A stretch of 64,000 nucleotides of DNA from Ridgeia piscesae (lineage: Eukaryota; Annelida; Polychaeta; Sabellida; Siboglinidae): the NCBI GenBank assembly GCA_025642075.2, contig JAODUO010000158.1:79501-143500 (forward strand). Reading direction: 5' to 3'. The notes beneath the pieces are model-generated. The model saw only the letters and a list, made by a program, of their open reading frames with translations. It ran no database searches and was not told where the DNA came from. Of the stretch, positions 59,401 through 64,000 are shown piece after piece; the stretch's first letter is position 1, and each line of letters begins with the position of its first letter. A program made the translations under genes and the position numbers.

Positions 59401-60773
59401 CTGATGAGTAACATCCAGATATTGTTATGTGTGTCAACGTTGCCATGGCGACTGTTACAGCACCATAGACAACAGCCTGATGAGTAACATCCAGATATTG
59501 TTATGTGTGTCAACGTTGCCATGGCAACTGTTACAGCACCATAGACAACAGCCTGATGAGTAACATCCAGATATTGTTATGTGTGTCAACGTTGCCATGG
59601 CGACTGTTACAGCACCATAGACAACAGCCTGATGAGTAACATCCAGATATTGTTATGTGTGTCAACGTTGCCATGGCGACTGTTACAGCACCATAGACAA
59701 CAGCCTGATGAGTAACATCCAGAAGTTGTTCTCGGAGCGGATTGAGATCTTCAGCACGGTTGAGTTCTCGAAGGTGTCGGTGCTCACAGGGATCATCAAG
59801 ATCAGTCTCAAGGTGAGACTGAGACTGGCTGTACAAAGTCTCACTCCAACAGATAACTATACCCGGGGGGTGGGGTGATCACAGTCATCAACACTTGCCT
59901 ACAGAATGTAAACCTTTTCAGACCTCTCCCTTCCAAATTGGAGCGGTAAAATGCCAGTACTGCTTTACAAATTGAAAGACATACCTGGGGTATAATTATG
60001 TGTAAATTTGGTAGTTGTTGTATTATGCTATTTCCATCAAGTATCAGTTTAACATGATGCTTTCTAGCACACTAAAGACTTTGTTTATTGCCTTACCTTA
60101 GGACGGTTCTGATCCTAGGATTCTGTGTTCCTCTGTGGTCAGCTCAGCTTATTGTTTCCTGAATTAACCATCGAGGTGACCACATAGAGATCCTTGGGAA
60201 CTAACAACTGGTCCCTTTCAGAGAACGAGTAGGTTTGTCACAGTTATACATGACTACATTCCCAGCAAGTGATGGTTAATTCTATACATTTGGAATTTTC
60301 ATTTGGAATGTTACCACAATGCATGCAAGTTTCACCTGGCTCTGATCTGTTTCTGTCTCTACCGAACTTCCTGGAGTGTGTGTTTGTGTTTACAGACATT
60401 CCTAGACTGTGTTTGTGTCTACAGACATTCCTAGACTGTTTGTGCCTACAGACATTCCAGGAGTGTGTGTTTGTGGTTACAGACATTCCTGGAGTCTGCT
60501 TGTGTTTACAGACATTCCTGGAGTGTGTGTTTGTGGTTACAGACATTCCTGTGGTGTGTGTTTGCGTATGCAGACATTCCTGGAGTGTGCTTGTGTTTAC
60601 AGACATTCCTGGAGTGTGCTTGTGTTTACAGACATTCCTGGAGTGTGCTTGTGTTTACAGACATTCCTGGAGTGTGTGCGTCTGAGGACATTTGGTCGCT
60701 ACGGTCTACAACAGATCCAGGTGGACGCCCACTACCTGCAGCTCTACCTGTGGAGGTTCGTCTCTGATGAGAA
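35148..60773 (+). CDS. VPS51: VPS51, subunit of GARP and EARP tethering complexes (last exon outside window)
   Basis: Eighteen exons: 35148-35163, 36961-37259, 37648-37803, 39354-39427, 39683-39815, 40959-41047, 42949-43075, 44698-44801, 46632-46728, 47670-47770, 53023-53102, 53608-53753, 54198-54320, 55784-55888, 56558-56698, 57484-57701, 59689-59812, 60661-60773. They total 2246 bases, about 748 codons, with all joins in phase. Human VPS51 has 782 residues, so about 35 C-terminal residues are missing beyond 64000. VPS51 acts with VPS52/53 and VPS54 (GARP, endosome to trans-Golgi) or VPS50 (EARP, recycling). Diagnostic blocks: [38 protein letters not shown] and [10 protein letters not shown]. 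Confidence 0.96.
35164..35984 (+). other. VPS51 intron 1, 5' part
   Basis: AT-rich; a CA/TA run at 35811-35862. Apart from the SINE-like tail there is nothing recognisable. Confidence 0.6.
35345..35510 (+). mobile_element. SINE-like element tail
   Basis: Ends with GCGCTTTGAGCAATCCTAAA then GATTGGATACTGCGCTATAT and AAGAA, matching the copy at 1-48. The body upstream (from about 35345) is not identified; no A/B boxes are clearly seen. Confidence 0.45.
35985..36700 (+). repeat. 58 bp pyrimidine-rich array in VPS51 intron 1, about 12 copies
   Basis: Unit contains CACCTGTCCTACCTCTGTCT, CCTTCTGTAG and TGTCTTTTCTCACATCCAG. On the sense strand each copy looks like two polypyrimidine tract plus AG acceptors. 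The true acceptor is 260 bases further on, and I see no exon bases in the unit. Confidence 0.95.
36961..37259 (+). CDS. VPS51: VPS51 exon 2
   Basis: Residues 6-105. It encodes [20 protein letters not shown], the N-terminal motif family members use near their SNARE-binding end, then [20 protein letters not shown] and [18 protein letters not shown] with SATDTIRK. The last block is almost invariant in animals. Donor GTGAGA. Confidence 0.96.
37535..37605. repeat. Dispersed repeat shared with 57808-57870
   Basis: AATCATTAGCAGGAAGTTCA then GTGAGTCGGTCG matches AATCATTAGCAGGAACTTCA then CTCAATCTGTCG near 57811. Element type unknown. Confidence 0.55.
37648..37803 (+). CDS. VPS51: VPS51 exon 3
   Basis: Residues 106-157, phase 0 at both ends. 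It encodes [52 protein letters not shown], part of the N-terminal coiled coil that assembles the complex. Confidence 0.96.
37825..38795 (+). repeat. 23 bp minisatellite, about 42 copies
   Basis: Unit GGTCTATGACACTGAGGTCA then CAG. It begins about 25 bases after the exon 3 donor. Each copy ends in CACAG/GG, acceptor-like but without a pyrimidine tract. Confidence 0.95.
38796..39353 (+). other. VPS51 intron 3, 3' part
   Basis: Decayed copies of the 23 bp unit to about 38920, then unique sequence up to the acceptor TTTCATTTCACAG. Confidence 0.65.
39354..39427 (+). CDS. VPS51: VPS51 exon 4
   Basis: Residues 158-181 plus two bases. It encodes [20 protein letters not shown] then SQAV, matching [20 protein letters not shown] in human. 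Donor GTCAGT. Confidence 0.95.
39683..39815 (+). CDS. VPS51: VPS51 exon 5
   Basis: Residues 182-226. It encodes [45 protein letters not shown]. Donor GTAGAG. Confidence 0.95.
40053..40146 (+). repeat. CT microsatellite
   Basis: About 90 bases of TCTC with a few interruptions, in VPS51 intron 5. Confidence 0.96.
40205..40958 (+). repeat. 20 bp array running into the exon 6 acceptor, about 37 copies
   Basis: Unit TCTCTACTTGTGTCTACATG, with GTACCTACAAG variants. The final copy mutates to TGTCTACTTGCAG, which is the exon 6 acceptor, so the array supplies the pyrimidine tract of the intron end. No exon bases are in the unit. Confidence 0.95.
40959..41047 (+). CDS. VPS51: VPS51 exon 6
   Basis: Residues 227-255 plus two bases. 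It encodes [20 protein letters not shown] then EDLCEEFLS. Compare [20 protein letters not shown] in human. Donor GTACGT at 41048. Its last bases and donor seed the following array. Confidence 0.95.
41034..42685 (+). repeat. 57 bp array of exon 6 end plus donor, about 28 copies
   Basis: Each unit holds ATTCCTCTCTCA then GTACGTCCATCGTAGTGACA and CAATAATAGTGACATG. TTCCTCTCTCA/GTACGT is the end of exon 6 (EFLS plus two bases) and its donor. Some copies contain an extra 13 base ACACAATAATA step. Confidence 0.96.
42949..43075 (+). CDS. VPS51: VPS51 exon 7
   Basis: Residues 256-298. It encodes [43 protein letters not shown]. Human HARGRLEKELRNLEAEL aligns with its start. Acceptor CCACTGCAG, donor GTATCT. 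Confidence 0.92.
43076..43461 (+). other. VPS51 intron 7, 5' part
   Basis: Unique AT-rich sequence with two CTTCTGTCTGACTCAC-like words. Nothing else recognised. Confidence 0.6.
43462..44707 (+). repeat. 31 bp array of exon 8 acceptor and start, about 40 copies
   Basis: Unit GTTGTTGTCAG/GATGTCCTG then ATGTGTGGTTG. The true exon 8 starts TTGTTGTCAG/GATGTGCTG. Copies alternate GGATGG and GGTTGG, and TTGTC and CGTC, in recurring blocks that suggest higher-order copying. Confidence 0.95.
44698..44801 (+). CDS. VPS51: VPS51 exon 8
   Basis: Residues 299-332 plus two bases. It encodes [39 protein letters not shown] is also found in human VPS51 at this point. Donor GTGAGT at 44802. Confidence 0.94.
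44802..45320 (+). other. VPS51 intron 8, 5' part
   Basis: AT-rich unique sequence. No features recognised. Confidence 0.6.
45325..45860 (+). repeat. 14/28 bp minisatellite, about 38 copies of 14 bp
   Basis: Alternating GATGACAGTGGTCA and GATGACAGCTGTCA units. The second contains the palindrome TGACAGCTGTCA, so each copy could form a small hairpin. Confidence 0.95.
46106..46157. repeat. Hairpin: 22 bp inverted repeat with 8 base loop
   Basis: AGATACTTGATGGAGGATGG then AA pairs with TTCCATCCTCCAGCAAGTAT then CT with one mismatch. It lies in VPS51 intron 8, about 470 bases before exon 9. Confidence 0.88.
46292..46336 (+). repeat. TA microsatellite
   Basis: About 40 bases of alternating AT in VPS51 intron 8. 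Confidence 0.95.
46632..46728 (+). CDS. VPS51: VPS51 exon 9
   Basis: Residues 333-365. It encodes [33 protein letters not shown]. Compare LGSRYFALVERRLAQE in human. Donor GTGAGA. Confidence 0.93.
46738..46886 (+). repeat. 16 bp minisatellite next to exon 9 donor, about 9 copies
   Basis: Unit GGAGGCTGGACAGTCT, starting ten bases after the exon 9 donor. Confidence 0.95.
47160..47669 (+). repeat. 24 bp array running into the exon 10 acceptor, about 20 copies
   Basis: Unit GTGGTTGTGTGTTTATGTGA then CATT, with GTATGTATGGAACATT variants. The last copy leads straight into the acceptor GTTGTTGTGTCAG. Confidence 0.93.
47670..47770 (+). CDS. VPS51: VPS51 exon 10
   Basis: Residues 366-398 plus two bases. 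It encodes [33 protein letters not shown]. Human [13 protein letters not shown] matches. Donor GTAGGC at 47771; the exon end and donor seed the 4.5 kb array that follows. Confidence 0.95.
47759..52290 (+). repeat. 52 bp array of exon 10 end plus donor, about 87 copies, 4.5 kb
   Basis: Each unit holds GACTTCTCCAG/GTAGGCC, then AACAGTCTCTCCTTTGTTTG and TAGTCTCAGATAGA. The first copy is the real exon end. Each unit also contains a pyrimidine-rich stretch ending TAGTCTCAG, so it has an acceptor-like and a donor site 16 bases apart. Variants: GTTAGG donors, AGGCAGG insertions, ACTCTC for AGTCTC. This fills most of intron 10. Confidence 0.97.
52291..53022 (+). other. VPS51 intron 10, 3' part
   Basis: Unique sequence after the array, ending at acceptor TCTCCGTTGCAG. 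CG dinucleotides are more frequent near 52310-52400; possibly an old element, but no ends were found. Confidence 0.55.
53023..53102 (+). CDS. VPS51: VPS51 exon 11
   Basis: Residues 399-425 plus one base. It encodes [27 protein letters not shown]. Human TEIVERVARERLGHHLQGLR aligns. Donor GTGGGT. Confidence 0.93.
53228..53623 (+). repeat. 48 bp array of exon 12 acceptor and start, about 8 copies
   Basis: Unit contains GTTGTTGTCTGTCTCAG then ACTGCCTCACAGACAT, then ATATGTTGTTGTCG. The true exon 12 begins CAG/ACTGCCTCACAGACAT, followed by CCGCC. So 16 coding bases (DCLTDI) plus the acceptor are repeated. Confidence 0.95.
53608..53753 (+). CDS. VPS51: VPS51 exon 12
   Basis: Residues 426-474. It encodes [49 protein letters not shown]. 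Human GCLTDVRQALAAPRVAGKEG matches. Donor GTCAGT. Confidence 0.95.
53754..54197 (+). other. VPS51 intron 12
   Basis: Unique intron without an array, one of the few. Acceptor GTGTTGCAG. Confidence 0.7.
54198..54320 (+). CDS. VPS51: VPS51 exon 13
   Basis: Residues 475-515, phase 0 at both ends. It encodes [41 protein letters not shown]. Human [20 protein letters not shown] matches closely. Donor GTATGT. Confidence 0.96.
54395..55000 (+). repeat. 21 bp minisatellite, about 28 copies
   Basis: Unit GAAGCAGTTACTGTTACATT then T. Because 21 is divisible by three, frames are open on both strands (FEAVTVT and SNVTVTA repeats). Not coding in my view. No exon bases in the unit. Confidence 0.96.
55135..55345 (+). 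repeat. 20 bp minisatellite, about 10 copies
   Basis: Unit CTCCTGCCACTCTCCAGAAA with GAAGCTCCTGTC variants. Each copy has CTCTCCAG, an acceptor-like word. Confidence 0.93.
55345..55783 (+). other. VPS51 intron 13, 3' part
   Basis: Unique sequence up to acceptor CATGTGACAG. Nothing recognised. Confidence 0.6.
55784..55888 (+). CDS. VPS51: VPS51 exon 14
   Basis: Residues 516-550, phase 0. It encodes [35 protein letters not shown]. Human [20 protein letters not shown] aligns. Donor GTGAGT. Confidence 0.95.
55889..56557 (+). other. VPS51 intron 14 with two TA microsatellites
   Basis: About eight loose GTCAATCACA-type copies (55900-56100), then TA runs at about 56188-56252 and 56379-56413. Acceptor TGTTGACAG. 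Confidence 0.8.
56558..56698 (+). CDS. VPS51: VPS51 exon 15
   Basis: Residues 551-597, phase 0. It encodes [47 protein letters not shown]. Human [12 protein letters not shown] matches its end. Donor GTGAGG at 56699. Its last 30 bases are one unit of the array that follows. Confidence 0.96.
56669..57262 (+). repeat. 30 bp array of exon 15 end plus donor, about 19 copies
   Basis: Unit GTGAGGGTGCAGGGCCTCAT then GATATCACAG. The first unit is coding ([10 protein letters not shown]), and the next unit starts exactly at the donor. Since 30 is divisible by three, read-through continues [20 protein letters not shown] and so on for several units before a stop near 56869. Later copies are more diverged. 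Confidence 0.96.
57484..57701 (+). CDS. VPS51: VPS51 exon 16
   Basis: Residues 598-669 plus two bases. It encodes [72 protein letters not shown]. The first forty residues are almost identical to human VPS51. Donor GTCAGT. Confidence 0.97.
57702..57955 (+). other. VPS51 intron 16, 5' part with dispersed repeat
   Basis: Holds the second copy (about 57808-57870) of the dispersed AATCATTAGCAGGAA repeat also seen at 37535. Confidence 0.55.
57958..59724 (+). repeat. 74-76 bp array of exon 17 acceptor and start, about 23 copies
   Basis: Each unit contains GCCATGGCGACTGTTACAG/ then CACCATAGACAACAGCCTGA and TGAGTAACATCCAGA, then about 25 bases of spacer. The true exon 17 has the same acceptor and the same first 34 coding bases ([11 protein letters not shown]), then diverges into AGTTGTTCTCGG. 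Units are nearly identical, so the array looks recent or homogenised. Confidence 0.97.
59689..59812 (+). CDS. VPS51: VPS51 exon 17
   Basis: Residues 670-711. It encodes [42 protein letters not shown]. Human [20 protein letters not shown] matches. Donor GTGAGA. Confidence 0.96.
59813..60370 (+). other. VPS51 intron 17, 5' part
   Basis: Unique sequence. Nothing recognised. Confidence 0.6.
60375..60678 (+). repeat. 29 bp array of exon 18 acceptor and start, about 10 copies
   Basis: Unit TTGTGTTTACAG/ACATTCCT then GGAGTGTGC. The true exon 18 begins ACATTCCTGGAGTGTGTG, so 17-18 coding bases (TFLECV) plus the acceptor are repeated. Variants have TAGACTGT or GTGGTTACAG. Confidence 0.95.
60661..60773 (+). 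CDS. VPS51: VPS51 exon 18
   Basis: Residues 712-748 plus two bases. It encodes [37 protein letters not shown]. Human [20 protein letters not shown] matches. Donor GTAAGT at 60774; the remaining exon is outside the window. Confidence 0.96.
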
Positions 60774-60892
60774 GTAAGTGTCACTGACAGTACAATTACC
60801 TGGAGACTGTGTCAACAGGATCTTTATAATAATGACATCACATCTCAGCAACCAAAGATATTATTGTAATCGGTATCTACGGAACAGTCTGT

Positions 60893-63800
60893 GTTAACTG
60901 TGTAGTGTCTTGTGTTAACTGTGTAGTGTATTGTGTTAAATGTGTAGTGTCTTGTGTTAACTGTGTAGTGTCTTGTGTTAACTGTGTAGTGTCTTGTGTT
61001 AACTGTGTAGTGTCTTGTGTTAACTGTGTAGTGTCTTGTGTTAACTGTGTAGTGTATTGTGTTAACTGTCTAGCGTCTTGTGTTAACTGTCTAGTGTCTT
61101 GTGTTAACTGTCTAGCATATTGTGTTAACAGTCTAGCATCTTGTGTTAACTGTCTAGCGTCTTGTGTTAACTGTCTAGTGTTATCTGTCTAGTGTTAACT
61201 GTCTAGTGTCTTGTGTTAACTGTCTAGCGTATTGTGTTAACTGTCTAGTGTCTTGTGTTAACTGTCTAGCATCTTGTGTTAAGTGTGTAGTGTCTTGGGT
61301 TAACTGTCTAGCATCTTGTGTTAACTGTCTAGCGTCTTGTGTTAACTGTCTAGTGTCTTGTGTTAACTGTCTAGTGTTAACTGCCTAGTGTCTTGTGTTA
61401 ACTGTCTAGTGTCTTGTGTTAACTGTCTGGCATCTTGTGTTAACTGTCTGGTGTCTTGGTTAACTGTCTAGTGCCTTGTGTTAACTGTCTAGTGTCTTGT
61501 GTTAACTGTCTAGTGTCTTGTGTTAACTGTCTGGCATCTTGTGTTAACGGTCTGGTGTCTTGTGTTAACTGTCTAGTGTCTTGTGTTAACTGTCTAGCAT
61601 ATTGTGTTAATTGTCTAGCGTATTGTGTTAACTGTCTAGCGTCTTGTGTTAACTGTCTGGCATATTGTGTTAACTGTCTAGCGTCTTGTGTTAACTGTCT
61701 AGCATATTGTGTTAACTGTCTAGCATATTGTGTTAACTGTCTAGTGTCTTGTGTTAACTGTCTAGCATATTGTGTTAACTGTCTAGCATATTGTGTTAAC
61801 TGTCTAGCATATTGTGTTAACTGTCTAGCGTATTGTGTTAACTGTCTAGTGTCTTGTGATAACTGTCTGGCATCTTGTGTTAACTGTCTAGCGTCTTGTG
61901 TTAACTGTCTAGCATATTGTGTTAATTGTCTAGCGTATTGTGTTAACTGTCTAGCGTATTGTGTTAACTGTCTAGCGTATTGTGTTAACTGTCTAGCGTA
62001 TTGTGTTAACTGTCTAGCGTATTGTGTTAACTGTCTAGCGTCTTGTGTTAACTGTCTAGGTACTTGTGTTAACTGTCTAGCGTATTGTGTTAACTGTCTA
62101 GCGTCTTGTGTTAACTGTCTAGCATATTGTGTTAACTGTCTAGTGTCTTGTGTTAACTGTCTAGTGTCTTGTGTTAACTGTCTAGCGTCTTGTGTTAACT
62201 GTCTAGCGTCTTGTGTTAACTGTCTAGCATATTGTGTTAACTGTCTAGCGTATTGTGTTAACTGTCTAGCGTCTTGTGTTAACTGTCTAGCATATTGTGT
62301 TAACTGTCTAGCGTCTTGTGTTAACTGTCTAGCGTACTTGTGTTAACTGTCTAGCGTATTGTGTTAACTGTCTAGCGTCTTGTGTTAACTGTCTAGCGTA
62401 TTGTGTTAACTGTCTAGCGTATTGTGTTAACTGTCTAGCGTATTGTGTTAACTGTCTAGCGTATTGTGTTAACTGTCTAGCGTCTTGTGTTAACTGCTCT
62501 TGTGTTAACTGTCTAGCGTCTTGTGTTAACTGTGTAGTTTCTTGTGTTAACTGTGTAGTGTCTTGTGTTAACTGTGTAGTGTTTTGTGTTAACTTTGTAG
62601 TGTTAACTGTGTAGTGTATTGTGTTAACTGTCTAGCGTCTTGTGTTAACTTCTTGTGTTAACTGTCTTGTGTTAACTGTGTAGTGTCTTGTGTTAACTTT
62701 GTAGTGTCTTGTGTTAACTGTGTATTGTCTTGTGTTAACTGTGTAGTGTCTTGTGTTAACTGTCTAGCATCTTGGGTTAACTGTCTAGCGTATTGTGTTA
62801 ACTGTCTAGCGTCTTGTGTTAACTGTCTAGCTTTGTGTTAACTGTCTAGGCGTCTTGTGTTAACTGTCTAGCGTATTGTGTTAACTGTCTAGCGTCTTGT
62901 GTTAACTGTCTAGCGTCTTGTGTTAACTGTGTAGTGTCTTGTGTTAACTGTCTAGCGTCTTGTGTTAACTGTGTAGTGTCTTGTGTTAACTGTCTAGCGT
63001 CTTGTGTTAACTTTTGTTAACTGTCTTGTGTTAACTGTCTAGCGTCTTGTGTTAACTGTGTATTGTCTTGTGTTAACTGTGTAGTTTTCTTGTGTTAACT
63101 GTGTAGTGTCTTGTGTTAACTGTCTAGTCTTGGGTTAACTGTCTAGCTCTTGTGTTAACTGTTAGTGTCTTGTGTTAACTGTCTAGTGTCTTGTGTTAAC
63201 TGTCTAGCGTATTGTGTTAACTGTCTAGCGTCTTGTGTTAACTGTGTATTGTCTTGTGTTAACTGTCTAGTGTCTTGTGTTAAGTGTCTAGCATCTTGGG
63301 TTAACTGTCTAGCATCTTGTGTTAACTGTCTAGCGTATTGTGCTAACTGTCTAGCGTCTTGTGTTAACTGTCTGGCGTCTTGTGTTAACTGTCTAGCGTA
63401 TTGTGTTAACTGTCTAGCGTCTTGTGTTAACTGTCTAGCGTCTTGTGTTAACTTCTAGTGTCTTGTGTTAACTGTCTTGTGTTAACTGTGTAGTGTCTTG
63501 TGTTAACTGTGTATTGTCTTGTGTTAACTGTGTATTGTCTTGTGTTAACTGTGTAGTGTCTTGTGTTAACTGTCTAGCATCTTGGGTTAACTGTCTAGCA
63601 TCTTGTGTTAACTGTCTAGTGTCTTGTGTTAAGTGTCTAGCATCTTGGGTTAACTGTCTAGCGTATTGTGCTAACTGTCTAGCATATTGTGTTAACTGTC
63701 TAGTGTCTTGTGTTAACTGTGTATTGTCTTGTGTTAACTGTCTAGTGTCTTGTGTTAAGTGTCTAGCATCTTGGGTTAACTGTCTATTGTCTTGTGTTAA

Positions 63801-63925
63801 CTGTGTAGTGTCTTGTGTTAACTGTCTAGCGTCTTGTGTTAACTGTCTAGCGTCTTGTGTTAACTGTCTAGCGTCTTGTGTTAACTGTGTAGTGTCTTGT
63901 GTTAACTGTGTAGTGTCTTGTAATC
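60893..63925 (+). repeat. 21 bp satellite in last VPS51 intron, about 145 copies, 3.0 kb
   Basis: Unit TTAACTGTCTAGCGTCTTGT then G, with GTGTAGTG, CTAGCATA and CTAGTGTC variants. The 3' part (after about 62480) has more deletions. One frame stays open over long stretches (CVNCLAS repeats) because 21 is divisible by three; another is closed by TAA and TAG. No exon bases in the unit. Confidence 0.97.
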
Positions 63926-64000
63926 TGTGTTTATCTTCTGCGTGTTGCTACCTGGTTGATTGTGCCTTCTATGCACATGTGTTGGGATCATTTCTGTTTG

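Noticed and set aside
60905..63458. Cys-rich CVNCLAS repeat protein
   Set aside because: Open frame through a 21 bp intron satellite; it breaks at every indel and has no conserved start.

Overview
The window is animal nuclear DNA: intron-rich, built around conserved metazoan genes, with GT-AG introns and microsatellites. I recognise three genes from their protein sequence. (1) The 3' part of a CIMIP2/FAM166-family ciliary microtubule inner protein gene, + strand, about 60-8512 or 8907; its 5' end lies before the window. (2) A complete RMND5 gene (CTLH/GID E3 ligase RING subunit), - strand, nine exons from 34609 down to 20015, which joins in phase to 391 codons plus a stop. (3) VPS51 (GARP/EARP tethering complex subunit), + strand, eighteen exons 35148-60773, about 748 codons in phase; only the last exon lies beyond the window. 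The style (a motile-cilium gene, decayed non-LTR, hAT-like and MITE elements, a GCGCTATATAAG-type SINE tail) suits an invertebrate, perhaps a lophotrochozoan such as a mollusc. I cannot name the species.

Layout: 1-8907, CIMIP2 exons separated by arrays of 14-52 bp units, a decayed reverse transcriptase fragment and a MITE. 8908-20014, convergent intergenic space holding a 5.8 kb satellite of a 20 bp unit and a 29 bp array. 20015-34609, RMND5. 34610-35147, a 538 bp head-to-head interval between RMND5 and VPS51. 35148-60773, VPS51 with an array in most introns. 60893-63925, a 3 kb array of a 21 bp unit in the last VPS51 intron.

The most striking feature is the tandem repeats, about half the window by my rough sum. 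They are not placed at random. At eleven exon borders the repeat unit contains the end of a coding exon with its splice donor, or a splice acceptor with the start of the exon: CIMIP2 exon B; RMND5 exons 4, 6 and 9; VPS51 exons 6, 8, 10, 12, 15, 17 and 18. Because those exon ends encode residues conserved with the human orthologues, the exon must be the source and the array the derivative. A two-copy version at CIMIP2 exon D looks like an early stage. In each case the copy touching the exon is intact and in phase, and the extra copies (tens of decoy splice sites) lie on the intron side.

The genes do not form an operon. RMND5 and VPS51 may share a bidirectional promoter. Nearly all long open frames in the window are reading frames through arrays whose unit lacks stop codons, and I do not call them genes.
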